Source: Hyparrhenia diplandra
Lineage: Eukaryota; Streptophyta; Magnoliopsida; Poales; Poaceae
Length of the DNA: 64,000 nucleotides
Assembly (NCBI GenBank): GCA_015847255.1
Contig: JADLZK010012216.1
Span: 1 to 64,000 of the forward strand
Reading direction: 5' to 3'
Part shown: one piece after another, positions 11,024 to 24,599 of the stretch
How positions within the stretch are numbered: position 1 is the stretch's first letter
How the letters are laid out: each line of letters starts with the position of its first letter
Program-made: the position numbers and the translations under genes
Notes under the pieces: model-generated
Database searches by the model: none
The model's input: the letters and a program-made list of their open reading frames with translations, nothing else
What the model was told of the DNA's origin: nothing

Positions 11024-14000
11024 TATGTACTACTAGCAGCAGCTTGCATGGTAGAAGTCTACGTAGTACTAGTACCTGCTGGCAGAGCTAGTTAGCTCTA
11101 TCTTTATCTGATCTGGCAAGCACTTCTTCACTATCGTTATTAGTTCCTACTTCCCTAGTATTCAGGCCGGTGTACTCCTTTAAGTTAACGCTACTGGCAA
11201 ATGTGTCTGATGTTACTGTTGTGCATGCTTTGATGTTTACTAACTACCGATCTGTTGTTATGAAGGTGCCCTGGTTTGATTTGGATTTTGTATTTGGGCA
11301 TTCTTTTGGGCTTTTTTATGAAGGTCAAGATACACTAGCTAGTGAGCTAGCTAGGAAAAGAAGGTTGCTTGTTTGACTGGATAATTTCATGAGTTGGGTC
11401 AATGCATACATATATAGACAAGGGTCATACGCAAATGTCTTTCTTCAAACTTGATGATTGTGAAGATGCCATGAACCGTCAAACATATGGATATTATTAG
11501 GGAACTTTTGAAAACTAAAGTTTCTTAACTTAGATTGTGTTTCCCTTTTTGTGTGTCAAAATTAATCTCCTAATTTTGTTTGTGTAAAAATAATATCTAA
11601 TATCCTTTTTATATTTATGTTAGCATTGACTGTGCTCATTTCATGTATCTTTCCGGTGGTGTGATAGTTTGTAGTGTGCATTTGTTGATTTGGATGATGG
11701 GTTGAAAGAACATGTCAAAACACACACACATGATAATCCAATATATATTTTTAGTATTTCTAATTTTGTCAAGTTATTAAAATACTTTGTTTCTGGTCTT
11801 GTTGGGTTTTGATTTCATTGGTTGACATGGAAATTCGTAGGTCAAAAGGCAATGAGTACATCAAACTTCAGCATGATAATGTGGCCCCAAAAGAGTGTCA
11901 TGTATGCTTCCTAAATAAAATTTGAAAAAAACAATGGCAATAAAAATGCACGTGCAAATTATTTCTCTAATTTAGAATCAATATATATTGCATACATAGA
12001 TCAAACTTTCACCAATGGGTCAGGTTGTTGGTGGAATAAACCATGTACTATTTGTTCAAAATACTACTCCCTCTTTCTAGATACATGGTGTTTTAATTAT
12101 ATAAAAAGTCATAATATATATCTAAGTGCATAGCAAAAACTATGTATCTAGAAAAACAAAAGGCATTATAATTTGGGATAAAGGAAGTAGTTGTGTTGTT
12201 GAAAAGTGGAATAAATAGAAAAAATCAAAATTTATTTTGTTAACTATTTCATCTTTATTTTGGAGCAACATATTTGTTTGAAGTTGTTTTGAGGTTGAAA
12301 GTTCATGAAATATTGCTGGTATTTAGTTAGCATAACAAAGGATTTTATATCATCGCGAAACTATAATTTTTTCATAAAAGTCTCTTAATTCATTATAGAT
12401 GCAACTAAATTTATATTATTACCAAAGTTGCACAACATGGTAACAAGTAACCTATCAATATTACCCATACAAATTAATGGCATGAGTATGTAACTAGTTG
12501 AATATAGCAAAATTAGATGGGAAGTTAGTTTCACATCGATTACCGATGACTAATTCTCATAATGCATATATTACTTATATATAAACATTATGCACTAAAA
12601 GGTGCAAAGCCAAAACCTTTCCATTATTTAAAAAAATGTGCCAATAACATTACAATAGTTGTTTATACCATTTGCCGTATATTATATTAGTTTATTAGTA
12701 AGTTCTATAAACTATAAATATACTAAATAAGAAGTGGGTTCAGTTATATTTTGGAGATAGTCTTGATGACAAAACTAAGTCTATTGTTTATGCATCATTG
12801 TAAAATTTAACAACACTGAATATTCATATATGGGTTTAGGGTAAAGCAATTGATGACAATGCATGAAGAGCATCTCTGGCAGATGCATGTATTATATATA
12901 TAGTATGTGAAAATTAGCCAAGTAATAATGATAATCTATTGGTCCTAGGGAAACATTAACCCCTACTATGTTTGTTTCCATCAGATTCTTTTTGTTAATA
13001 ATACATCCAATGCACTTAAAAAGATAAAATTAAAGGTTTAAAGCTATTTTTCCAAGTATCGGACAAAATTCTTGTGATTTTAATCTTTTAGGTGTAAATT
13101 GATCTCAGTTTTCCCGAAAAATGTTTTTACTTTTACATAAATATGCAAAGTAACAAAGTGACACAAATGAACCTTTCATATACATGCATGACCAACCTAA
13201 AAGAATTATTGCCCTAGGTCTAAGTTGTTTTGAATTCTTGACAAAGGCCTTAATTAGATTTTGTACACTTGTTTCATTCACAATCATGCAAGTAGCTGGA
13301 TAAAAGAACATACACTAATAATTAAATTAAAATGCCCACCTGAAAAGATGTGTGTTCATTTTAATTTGGAATCTATGGCATGCATACCTGATTTTCACTT
13401 GGTATTTGCTTTTGCCTTTGTTATGTTTTCGTAAACCAGTTGCAGTTAAACAAAGTATCAACTACACATAATGCATATTGTGTTCAAGTCACATGTGCAT
13501 TTTCTGTAAAAGAAGTGCAGCATGTATTGTTTTTTGCTCTACTTTCACCCGTTATTATTAATAATTCATGTAGTGTTTAACACAGAGATGGTGCATGCAT
13601 GTAGCACTTTTTATGAACTGGCATAATTTTTGTTTCATTTATTTACAATATTATATTTGACTGATCTCAGTGTGTGCATCAAAATAGCTAGCTATAGCGT
13701 GAATACGTGGTGAATGGTACAATAGTAGAGAGAGAGCAATGCATCATCGATCATCTGATTCGATCACGACGCATAAGAATCTGTCACTACTCGTAGCTAG
13801 GTAGCTATAGGTACTTGTAATATAATGGTTGTGGCATCGAGAGGATCACCTTATTATTAGTACTTTACATGAACTTGGTGGCTCACGCGGGCAGCACACG
13901 CGTTGTATAGCACACCGAATTGATGCACGCACGTCACACAACGGCCAACAGTAGTGTGACACTCCAAGCACCAGCTATGTTCATATAACAAATATCCTAG

Positions 14001-14954
14001 GTGGTTCTCATTCATATATATATGTAGCCGACGTACGTACGTACGACAGAGAACAAAGCTAAGAGATTTTGTATGTGATATCCGTACTAGATAGACTACG
14101 TAGCTACTAGTAGGCCAGTGTGCAGCAGGTAGCTAGCCCAATGGGTAGTCTATATAGGTAGAGAGGCTATAGATCTCTCTCTATATGATCTTGATTTGAT
14201 CGGTTTGCGGCCAAAGTACTGTTGCAGTTTGCTCTTGGATCCCGTATAGCACACGCACGCATATATACTATACAGCATACAGAATTACAGATACATGTCA
14301 ATCGTGATCTCGACCGGGGAAATTCGATCAACTGCCGTTGCATTGTTCGCACATCATCGATCACGTACACCACACTGTGAGAAAAAAGCAGCAGTTGGCT
14401 TGATTCAAGGCGAACAGTGATAGGCAGCTGTGAGCTATCGCGTGAAGCGCAGCGTGAAGTTCAGTAGGGCTTTTCTGCCCCTCCTGTTCTTCTCAATAAA
14501 AAAACAAAAGCGCAGCGCAGTGGATCGTCTGCTTTCGGTAAGGGGAAAAGCCTGGTATCCAGCCGACGCGCTGCTACGTAGCGAGCGGGGCCGGGCCGGC
14601 CGCCATGGCCTTGCACTGCACGGCCGATGCTCGTGCTGTGCTGTGTCGTGTCGGCGCGCCCGCGCGGCCGGCCTAGCTATATAACAGCTGCGGGATGCAT
14701 AGCTAGGGCACCCCTGACGACGATCCAACATGGCGACGTGCGTAGGCTCGGCCCCGGCCGTGTCTTGAGCAGCAGCTACGGGCCGGTCTCTGCTCACGTA
14801 TGTAGCTTTGTCCGATCTACCTGCAGCTGACGATCGCGCGTGCAAGGTCAAAGTGTGTACATTGACGACCCCGACAAGCAAGCCATAAGCTGTCAGCATC
14901 TTTCGAACACGTGTCACGCTTATGTCTGAAATCAGGCAAAATTGTGCGCCATTT

Positions 14955-14958
<4 letters not shown>
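11024..14958. other. intergenic, AT-rich, no gene recognised
   Basis: Mostly AT-rich sequence downstream of the TCP gene, with one small Stowaway MITE (listed separately). 14430-14920 is GC-richer, with overlapping open frames on both strands but no recognisable protein. Confidence 0.45.
12067..12187. mobile_element. small Stowaway-type MITE
   Basis: 121 bp bounded by CTCCCTCTTTC on the left and GGGATAAAGGAAG on the right, an imperfect inverted pair, with a TA duplication on both sides (12065-12066, 12188-12189). Confidence 0.7.

Positions 14959-15042
<84 letters not shown>
14959..15042. repeat. (AT)42 microsatellite
   Basis: An uninterrupted AT dinucleotide run of 84 bp. Confidence 0.98.
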
Positions 15043-15044
<2 letters not shown>

Positions 15045-17937
15045 TCTTATTAGTGTAGGTAACTTTAAGGAAAAACTACTTTCACCATGCTACTTGATAT
15101 CCTGAAATCCAGAGGAAAGTTATGCTTGGACATGCATATGATTAAAGCAACGTCAATGTGTAACTCTGAATACTTTCATAAGTACCTTTTAAAATTGGAA
15201 AAACATCTCTTATAAATAACTTAAAAAAAAACTTAGGCTATGTTATGTGCTTTGGGAACGTGAGACAGACGGAGACGCTATCTATCCGGAGGCTTGACCA
15301 ACTGGTTTAGCGATACTTACATATTTGAAATGAGACCGACGAATTAGAATGCTTAGGCTACTTTCCCAAAATGATATTCCCTCATATACCTCCGTCCATA
15401 TAGATAGGTAATAAGCTAAGTCTTAGGAGGAGTTTTTGTCACTGTTTCCAAGGACCTTGTATTAATTGATAATAGTGTAGATAAGTTTCATACCCACAAA
15501 AATCATTTCATCCCATGAAATTTTATCATCTCTTTATCTATGTTATGCCATGTCAGCTTATGTATACCATGAAACATTCGCTGAGACTAACCTTAGAATT
15601 TATAAAGTTTAAATTTTATCCATAAATATAAGTATCTGAGTATGTATGAAAAACTTTCCTCCTTTTTGTTCTAAAAAAAAATCCTTATATATTTGTGGAC
15701 TTACAGAGTTTGCAACTTATATCGATCTATCTAAAGCTTAAATGACATGTAAGAGTATGCAAAAGCTTTGCACATTTTTCATTAAGAAGAGAAGTTTAAC
15801 AAGTACAATTGGGATGCCTCAACAAATTGGCCTTAGGCTCTCATCCCTGTCTTACAACATCATTAGTGGACTACTTGCTGAAGGAGACATCCTAGGTTCT
15901 TGGCCCCGCCTGCACCCAAAGCGCCCGCCTGTGCTCGAACCGTGGCCATGGTGGCGTGGATGTTAGTTGTTGTGCTCTGGAAGCACCTCGCGTTGCGCTC
16001 TTTCCACACCTCCCGGGCAATTAGCGACTAGGGAGTGCGACCCTTTGCTGCACACTCGGACCAAACCGACCTCCATACGACCCACCACTCCAGAATGGAG
16101 CCGCTCGACCATTGCAGGATCGCGGCTCCAGTACCGCCGACGGCTGCCCGATGCTAGATTTCCCTCGAAGGAGCACTTTCGACGGCGAGTAAGAGTAAAT
16201 TTTATTGGAGTCCTTGAAGATGTCCTGATTTCTCATTCCAGTAGTTCTTAAATACTTTTCAAATTGCACACTTAACTTGTCTCGAGTTCTTATCCAAGTC
16301 TTAGTACATGTGAATTACACACCTGCATTATTGGGTTCCTATGCTTGCACACTCATATCCATAAACCGACTCTAATTTCTCATTCCATCTTGACCTCAAG
16401 AATCCTTGTTTGGCTTTGGCAAGGCCTCTTCAAGACCGGTATATGTCATAAAAAATATAAAAATGAACAAGTGATGCTGAATAACTATGTGAAATGACTT
16501 AATTAAATTCGAGTTGTAATAATACCTATGTAATTGGAGCTCAAGAAATGATATCTCGTACCATCCTGCCCGGGTCCATCTATCTATCTCGAGTACGTCC
16601 TTCGTGTGCCACGGTACAGTGCCGCGGCTTCGCCGGCAGCTGAGCTGACTGACGTCCTAGTCCTAGACTCGAAAAGTCCCCACAGTAGTACGTGCCGACG
16701 GGACGGCGCTGCAGCTGCCGCACGCAGACGCGCACGTCTTGGCGAGTTCGTGCGTGGTGACTGGCGACCTGTACGCCGCCGGAAGGACGTGTGCGGCCGC
16801 CGGCCGGCCGGCCGCGACAGACTCTGAGACCCACCACACCGGCAACTCGTGCGGCCCGTGTTGTTGTTGTCTGCCTGGCCTGGCCTGGCTCCTCCAGGCG
16901 AACCGGACCTTGGGCCGGCCACGGTTAGTTACCTCACGCACGCAGGCAGGCCGATGGTTGCGTGGTGTGGCGGGCCGCGGGCCGCCGGCGCAGGCCTTTC
17001 TTTCCCTCTGTCTCGCTCAACGGGCCGGACTCGCGTCGCCGCCTTTGCTTGTCGCCGCCGCCACACGGCCGGCAGCGAGCAAAACATTTTCCGGCGACGG
17101 GTCCCACCGGATCCAGCGCCGGTGCAAAGCGGGATGCCCTGACGTGAAACCATCTTGACTTGCGAACACGCACGCACGTACTATGGGAGCAACGAAATCC
17201 ACTCCACTCCACCGATCGGCCTCTGCTGATTCGCGCGTCCTTTTCCCAGCATCGTCATCGATCCCCATCGATCCCCCCCGGCCCCGTGCGTGCGTGCGTT
17301 CTTGCTATGGTGCGGTGTGGACTACCTGTCGTCGACTCGTCGTTGAACGGCGGCGCACTAGCGGCCGGCCGGCTAGCGCTCGCTTCAAGCTCGATCGACT
17401 GCAACTACCACTCACTCGTGTAAAAATATTCCTTGACGGTGCTTCCGTGATGCGACACTGGCTTTTTAACCTCTTTTTGACCGTTTACATTCATTCACAT
17501 GTATGTGCATGGGTACATGCATGTTCATACATGCAATGGCACGCAAAAACTGTTTGCAACACCTCCACCTGTGTATTGCCCACAGTAGAGCCTTGCTGCG
17601 AGAGGCCGGTCATAGGGGTACGGACCAGGGAGGAGGCTACAGTGCGCTGCTGGTCTAGCTTCCGATCCACACGCATCACGCGCCGCCGTGTCGCTGAGAC
17701 CGCCTGCCTACCTGGGACCTCTCCCTATTGCCTATCCGGGGTTTCTGATTTTTGTTCGCATGCTGTCCTCTCGCTTCTCGGAGCACATGCTGGCAGGTCG
17801 CCCAGGAACATCAGGAGCAAATCCTGATGAGATCAGAGGTTGTGATGAGGCATTAATTAAAACGGGGATCAGCCAATGGATATCTTTCAGTCAATGTAGT
17901 AGTACTTAGTATAGCGCATATGCCAATTAGTAGTATA
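15043..17937. other. intergenic; GC-rich block 16580-17400
   Basis: 15043-16580 is AT-rich with a Stowaway-like scrap near 15385-15440. 16580-17400 is strikingly GC-rich with many overlapping open frames on both strands, but none reads as a known protein and codon structure is not evident. Nothing else is supported. Confidence 0.45.
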
Positions 17938-17945
17938 GACTAGCT

Positions 17946-18384
17946 TAAAGATGGCAGCGGATCGGGTTCGGGGCGGATCGGGTTCGGAGCGGGTATCCAC
18001 GGGTTTCAGTTTTTCAGGTTTTGGGTCTGGTTATGGTTTTTCACCTACGACTTTTAGCCGGGTTGGGTTTTGTTTTAATATGTGGATATCCAATGGATAT
18101 TCGAAATAAATTATTTGAAATTAAAAGTCATGTTTTATAATATGTTAATAATAACTTGTTTACTTAGATTATTAAATTATTCAAATTCGACTCATAAAAA
18201 TATTTATTAAATATATTTATACACACGTGAATATGCGTATATATATTGCGGGTTTTAGGGTATCCGTTGGTTTGGTTTTGGCTATGGATTTCCACCGAAT
18301 CGGTTTCGGGTTTTGACTTCGGTTTTTCGGTTTTGGGTGCACGGAGACTTCACCATATCCGAACTTGACCTGTTGCCATCCTTA
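17946..18384. mobile_element. hAT-type MITE with 8-bp target duplication
   Basis: Starts TAAAGATGGCAGCGGATCGG and ends with the inverted AACTTGACCTGTTGCCATCCTTA. Flanks GACTAGCT (17938-17945) and GGCTAGCT (18385-18392) match at 7 of 8 positions. The TA-GATGGCAA-type terminus and 8-bp duplication are typical of hAT elements. The interior is non-coding, with repeated GGTTTCGGGTTTTG stretches. Confidence 0.8.
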
Positions 18385-18392
18385 GGCTAGCT

Positions 18393-20301
18393 ACATAGTC
18401 GGTGATGATGCAGATGTGTGAGAAAATAAAAAAACAATTTTTATACTATGGCACCACATGCTTCTCTACCATATTCTTTTGGCTCTGCGTGAAATAGATT
18501 AGCTATTTGATCATCGCTACTGACTACTGTATCTCCTGATTTCTGCTTATCACGTCAGATTTAGATAATCTAATAGCTGGTCATTGCGGACGCACTAAGT
18601 GAACTAGGTTCCCATGAACATATCCGATCAACAATGGACTGGATTCCCCCTGACCCCCCTATCCCAGCGTCAGATGGCAACGGAAGTTGGGTTATCCTTG
18701 GATTTCTTTTTGGATTTTGGATCTTACTTGGATTGTCTATTATCATGCTAACTTCTTTTTTTTCACAAGGAAGAAGGCCAAACGAAGAGCTCCCGGCCCG
18801 GCGTGCCAACAGTCAACACTAATAAAGCTTTGGATTCTTTTTTTTTTTTTTGCAAGAAAAATTAAGCTTTTTGGATATTGATGCTAGTCCTAACTTTTTT
18901 TATCAATTCTATTTGATTGTCAAGAACTGGACTTCATGCTCCCTCTTGTTCTTGACTTCTTGAGTGTTCAACCATCCTTGTTATGGAAATACAATATTTA
19001 TAACATATTGTAATTATCGTAACATATCCAAATGAAACTCATTCCATGTTGTAATTATTATTACTATTATTATCTACAAATTTCATTAAAAATAGAATTA
19101 GAATGGTTCACTAGCTACTACCACATGTGAAAATCTCTTGTATGTTAACGTTTGGCATGGAGTACATATAATCATCATGGATATTAGCAACGTATGGTGT
19201 CTAAGATTCTTGTCTAATTTGAGGTCAATCAATTTCGATGCAAATGCCATGTCTTGACGTGGGGACTGTGCATGTTGATCTGGTCATAGTAGTTTCCAGT
19301 AAATAGCTTATGGCCATTTTCATGCACATTTTTATGTCTATAGAATATACTTCCCCTATATAAATCGTTTTTTGTTTTGTTCTAAGTCAGATTTCTCTAA
19401 CATGAACAAAGTTGATTGTATCTTCTGTATGCATGTCTATATATAGTATGCTTCCTCCATTCCAAGCTATAAGTTGTTTCAGTTTTGTGCTAAGTTAACT
19501 TTTGTCTAATATCTACTAAAGTTTTATGGTGTACCTAATGGATCTAGTTTGATTTTACAAAATGTATATATGTTTATTTTTTTCTACAAACTTAGTCAAA
19601 GTTAACAAATTTGACTTCTGTTTTAAACTTTGGAATACTTCACTCTAGAAGTGAAAGAGCTTTTGCATTGGGGAACAATTCTTCTTTTATTTTTATAAAG
19701 TTTTCCATTGTGAACCAAATTATTTCCTTTGTGAGGTTAAAATTCATGAGTAGTACATATGTGCTCAAAATAGGGTGCAATTTACCTTCTCAAATTAATA
19801 TTCGTAGCAGCTTATAAATAATCCAAATATATATACGAAGGGGAACAAATAACACTTCATTTCGCAAATAGAAATAAGGCTTCAAATTAAATTGAGGTGC
19901 ATAATAACATGGAACGGAATGCATGCCACCACCAATACACCTTCCGTTGAACCCCAGATATTGTACACCCACATCACCCTTTTTCCCCAAATTCCTAGAC
20001 TTTAGTAATCAGTACCGTGAGCATGACAACATGAACATACAAAGGGATACATAAAACGCTCCCCCCTGAATGGCTGCCACGCACATCGTGCATGCAGTCA
20101 TGCACTGATGCACTACACCATTATACCCGAAGTCCCGAAGAAAACCATAGGCGCCAAAGGCTTGAAACGATGGCTAAACTTATACTGCTAGCTAGTAGCT
20201 ATGCTAAATAACTTGCACATATTCGCTCATGCATCCAAAGGCATAAACGCGCAGCTAGCTCTTGCTGGTTGCTGCTGGCCGGAACGCGCCGTGTGTGTGT
20301 G
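18393..20301. other. intergenic, no gene recognised
   Basis: AT-rich. A partial Stowaway-like sequence spans about 19452-19625 (CCTCCATTCCAAGCTATAAG; ACTTAGTCAAAGTTAACAAA). The last few hundred bases probably include the 3' untranslated part of the bHLH gene. Confidence 0.4.
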
Positions 20302-22543
20302 CTACACAGAACACTGCTCCTGCGCGCCGTAGTTCATGCGCTGCCTCTTGATGCTCCCACCGCCGCCACCAGACGACGACGTGTCGCTGCTCGCCGTCCT
20401 GCGGTCCATGACGCCACGCAGGGCCTCCTGGACCGACGCGATGCACTCGTGCCTCCGGTGCGAGGCAGTGCGCTCGCCGTCGCCGTGCACGGCGGCGTCA
20501 GGCCGATGCCCATCCTCCTCGTCCTCCTCGTCGTCATCGTCGGCCTGGTCCGGTCCCCTGCTGTCCGCGGTGATGAGAAGCAAGCTCCGGACGCGGCCGC
20601 CGAGCGTGGTGATCTCCGCCCGGCGCGCGCGCATCCCGAGAGCGGCGAGCGCCCGCACGATATCCGGGATGAGGTCCGGGCGATCCTCGCAGCAGAGCGA
20701 GGCGCGCACCACGAGCCGCCCGGCGCCGTCGGCCCCGGCGTCCACGGACAGTTCGTCGGCCTCCGTCGGCAGCAGCTGCTGCGCCCGCCCAGGCCCAGCA
20801 CCTCCGTCGTCGACCCCGACGGTAGTGGTGGCCATCATCATCGCCGAGGTCTGGCGCTTGAGCTCCTTCACGTGGTCGAGCACCTCGGCCAGCAGCGACG
20901 CCTTGTCCGTCTGCATACACGCGTACGTGCGAATACAATACAAGCACATACAATCACACACGAGTGGATCTATCGATGGTCGATTTTAACAGTCAAAGCA
21001 TGCATGAAGAACATTATCTGAGGGGGGGAGCATGATGATTACTCTCGCATACTTAGACCATCGAATAGGGTGGCGCACTCACACTAGTGAAATGATCGAG
21101 TGTGAGCGTGGAGAAAAAGGGCTTGCTGAACTCTCGCTCGCGGTGCAGCTTTTCTCTCTGCATTCACAAATGGCCTTTCGAGCTTTTACACACACTAGCT
21201 AGTATGACGCGTGTAGGTGTCGTACATGTCGCACAGCGGTGCGGCACAGGGTTTTGAAGCCGGTTTCCCCTGTAGCCCAAACAGGAACAGCGGCTTCCGT
21301 GTAGTATCAAAGATTTGTGCTGCCCGGAGAGGATCGGTTCTGTCGTGTCAGGAGTTTATTGTGGGAGCAACATATCACATGCGCCGTGCGTGCTGTGCCC
21401 ACCACACTTGTTAACACCAACATATCTTTTGTAATTATATATATCTATATGCAACATCTATACATTGTACTATGCTATACTTCTAATTTTATCCTTTCTC
21501 TTGAATGCAAAACTACTTTTTTTTATACTAGCACTATAATGCATGATGTTAGGTAGGGGGAAACCTCAAGCCTGTAACAAAGTAGTAGATCCTTAGAAGC
21601 AGCATCATCATGTAATGATGCGAACGGACACTTTTCTCAAAGCTATATTTAAGCTCTACGTCCAAGTCAAATCGATTCAAACTAACCTTAAGCTTTATTT
21701 GCCTTTCTCACACAAGACCTAATCAGTCAAAATATGCTCTTATATAGCTATTCATTAGTTTTCATGCGGGCCTTAAAGGTTTAAACTAGCCAACCAGCGA
21801 TGATTCTTTTCTCGATGTGTTGTTGTACTGTGATCAGCTAAGCTTATATGCAAGGCTCATCTACCCGTGACTGTTCCATTATATATGGATCTTGCAATTT
21901 CTTAGCCAAGTTGATCCGTTGATTCACCATTGAGAACGACGGCGATCGACGAAAGATGCCGGTACCCAAATCACCAAAATGGTGATGCGTTGATCCGATG
22001 TGACTATGATTAGCAAGTTTAATTAGTTCGCGGTGGAGATATATATGCATGTGTATGTAGATATATAGTGATCGATTGTAAGTGCGACACGAAAATCAAT
22101 CCAGTGATGATCACCTTGGTGGTGTTGGGGAGAAGGCTTCTGAGCCTGGCGAGGTGTCCGTTGATCCGCTGCCGGCGGCGGCGCTCGGCCTCGCTGTGGC
22201 TCCGCGACGCCGCGAGCGCCTTGGCGTCCATCATCTCCCGTGCCGTCATCCGCCCCAGCTCCGCCTGAAGGCTCCCCAGCAGCCCCGACACGACCGCCTT
22301 CCCGCTCCCCTCCGCCGCGCGCTGCTGCTGCTGCTGCTGCACCGCCGCGTCGAAACCGAAGCCGAACACCTCGCCATGCCCGAGCCCGAGCCCGCCGACG
22401 CCGTCGCCGCAGGCATAAGCACCCATGGCGGCGCCGAGGCCGGCCGCCACCGCCGCCGGCTCGGAGAACGGCGCAGCGCCGAGCCATGGGAGCAGCTGGT
22501 GCGTGGCCTCCTGGCTCCCGTGCTCGACGCCTCCATCCCACAT
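20302..22543 (-). CDS. bHLH transcription factor with C-terminal ACT-like domain
   Basis: Two exons, 22543-22115 and 20910-20302, joined across a 1,204-bp GT-AG intron (donor after ACCAAG, acceptor GTATGCAG). They give an uninterrupted 345-residue protein. The basic region (about 114-128) reads HSEAERRRRQRINGHLARLR; H116, E120 and R124 form the His-Glu-Arg set that binds E/G-box DNA. The intron falls inside the loop just before TDKASLLAEVLDHVKELKR. A stretch around 215-265 (VVRASLCCEDRPDLIPDIV then LGGRVRSLLLI) is ACT-like. There is a six-Gln run at 69-74 and an acidic DDDDEEDEEDG stretch. The arrangement matches the Arabidopsis bHLH30/32/106/107 group, some of which act in abscisic-acid and guard-cell responses; the target genes here are unknown. 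Nuclear by inference. The start is the first ATG in frame. No indel is seen. Confidence 0.93.
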
Positions 22544-23556
22544 GGCTATCTAGCGAGCTAGCTTATGGCCGGTCTTGGAGTTTCTTGGCTCGGAGGTTGG
22601 TGGTGGTGGACTGGCGAAGCACGCGAAGGTGGGCTTCCGGCAGCTCTCGCTCTCTCGGTCAAATGGGCGTCGCCTTTTAAGCCCGGTGCTCGTGGCCACC
22701 CTGCACGGCGACGGCTTTGTGGGGGTGCCTTTTTATCGAGCCCTTTTGGCGGCCGCGCCACGGTAGTGGCCGAGACGGCGAACCAGCCAGCCATCCAAGG
22801 GCTCGTGTACGGCACTACGTACACTAGTCATCAGGGGCCCGGCCTGCTGTCTTTCTAAAGATTTTTTTTTTTTTTTCCAAGTAGATGTTTCATGTTAGTA
22901 CTATAGCGGTGTATTTTTTTTTTTTTTGAAAATTTTTTAGTGGTAGGAGAGTACGGGTATATGCTTCGCATAGAACAGGGGACGTGACTAGGCATGTAGG
23001 ACAAGAGTCAGTTGTTATTGATTCTTGTGTATATAACATAATATAGGACTACTCAATTGTACATATTCAAGTTTTTTTTTTTTGTGTGTGTGACACGTAC
23101 ATATTCAAGACTTTTGAAAGACAGGAATCTATAGGAATGTCATATAAATCTGTTTACTTTTATTTACGAAAATGTAGGAAATACAAAAAAAAGTCTTGTT
23201 TCAAATGCGACTTGTGTTTTTGGAAAATTTTTCTTCAGAACAAATATTCCGAAGTTAAATTTTATGATCTGCTTGTAATAATATTTTTTATTCTATTAGT
23301 TCAATATGAATCTTGGCATCAAAGGGGATGTGATGGAGTGTTTTATTTTGTGCAAACTTACTTTCATCAGTAGATGTGTGTTACATTTCGATAATGTTAC
23401 AAAAAGAGAGAAAACATTGCTTGCAAAAGCACCGATCACTAATTGAAATTGAGTAAAATAATACTTCCTTTTATATGATATATACTGACTTTTTATATAT
23501 AACTTTTCTTAGTACTAGAAACAATATATTTAAAAATTCAAAATGTCTATTATATA
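22544..23556. other. upstream region of the bHLH gene
   Basis: GC-rich to about 22860, then AT-rich with several poly-T runs. On the minus strand GATAAAAAGG (near 22730) and CTTAAAAGG (near 22675) are candidate TATA boxes for the bHLH gene; neither is certain. Confidence 0.35.
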
Positions 23557-23781
23557 CCCCCTCCGTACCAAAAAAAAAACTTGACGTTTAGGAAAATGTT
23601 TAGGTCAAACATTGGGAATATAAATCACAATATCTTTTAGGTTGTTAAGTTTGCAAATGTGAAACCTATATGAATAGATTTGTCTTGAAAAATACTTTCA
23701 CAAAAATATAAATATATCATTTTTTAATAAATATTTTTATAATAACAAAAGGTTAAAGTTGTGTTTTGAAGACCATTTCGC
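23557..23781. mobile_element. Stowaway-type MITE, 3' end unclear
   Basis: Starts CCCCCTCCGTACCAAAAA after a TA. The interior AACTTGACGTTTAGG and CATTGGGAATATAAAT matches the family at 9371 and 31402. The opposite terminus is degraded. Confidence 0.6.
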
Positions 23782-24097
23782 TTTCAATCCAATATACACA
23801 CTCTTCACTTGTTATATCGCTTGCTAAAAAAGAAAGGATGGGAGAGCAGGGACAGATGTTGTTAGCACGTAGCCGTATCGTAGCAAAAGGGGGGGATGTT
23901 TGTGTCCTTTTGACGGTACAGTATCCTAGTTCCTACGAAAGCTATCATACAGTTCTGTTTTTCCTTTCGGCGTATGCACAAGTTCAACGAAAAGATGGAA
24001 AGATGTGTCTTATATCAGGTACGTACACTATAGACTACTGTAACCTTAACTGTAGATTTTGTTTATAGGTGAAATTGCTAGATTTGGTGAAATATTT

Positions 24098-24250
24098 TGG
24101 ATTCGGGCTACCGTAGCACTTTTCGTTTGTATTTGTTAATTATTGTCCTATCATAGACTAATTAGGCTCAAAAGGTTCATCTAGTACTTTTCAACCAAAC
24201 TATGCAATTTGTTTTTTGTTTATCTATATTTAGTACCCCGTGCATGCGAC
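24098..24250. mobile_element. fragment of a common grass MITE
   Basis: GGGCTACCGTAGCACTTTTC, ACTAATTAGGCTCAAAAGGT and AACCAAACTATGCAATTTG are the conserved core of a MITE abundant in grasses (from memory). Inverted ends are not intact here. Confidence 0.45.
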
Positions 24251-24348
24251 AAGAGATTCGATGTGACACACACTGTAACATTTTTTAGGATCACTTACAC
24301 TCAGGCGTATCAGCAGGTTGAGAAACTGGAAGGCAAGCCTGCGACTTA

Positions 24349-24599
24349 CTCCCTCCGTCCCTAAATAGATGTCATTCTCGCCCCAGAAGTCAACGTTTTC
24401 AAACTGCCGGCAATTATATATTAAAATATATAAATATTTATGCTAAATAATTAGTATCATTGAAAAGATCTTTACGTCTAGTTTTTTAATAAATTTATCT
24501 GGAGATATAAATGTTGCACGTATTTTCTACAAACCTAGTCAAAGTTGAGAAATTTTGGCCGACGCACCCAAAACGACTTCTATTTAGGGACGGAGGGAG
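24349..24599. mobile_element. complete Stowaway-type MITE
   Basis: CTCCCTCCGTCCCTAAATAG on the left is mirrored by CTATTTAGGGACGGAGGGAG on the right, a perfect terminal inverted repeat. TA lies on both sides (24347-24348, 24600-24601). Confidence 0.9.

Noticed and set aside
14911..15105. Open frame of alternating Tyr-Ile
   Set aside because: Translation of the AT microsatellite only.
16580..17430. Several 70-140 codon frames in the GC-rich block
   Set aside because: Mutually overlapping on both strands, no family resemblance, no consistent splice structure.
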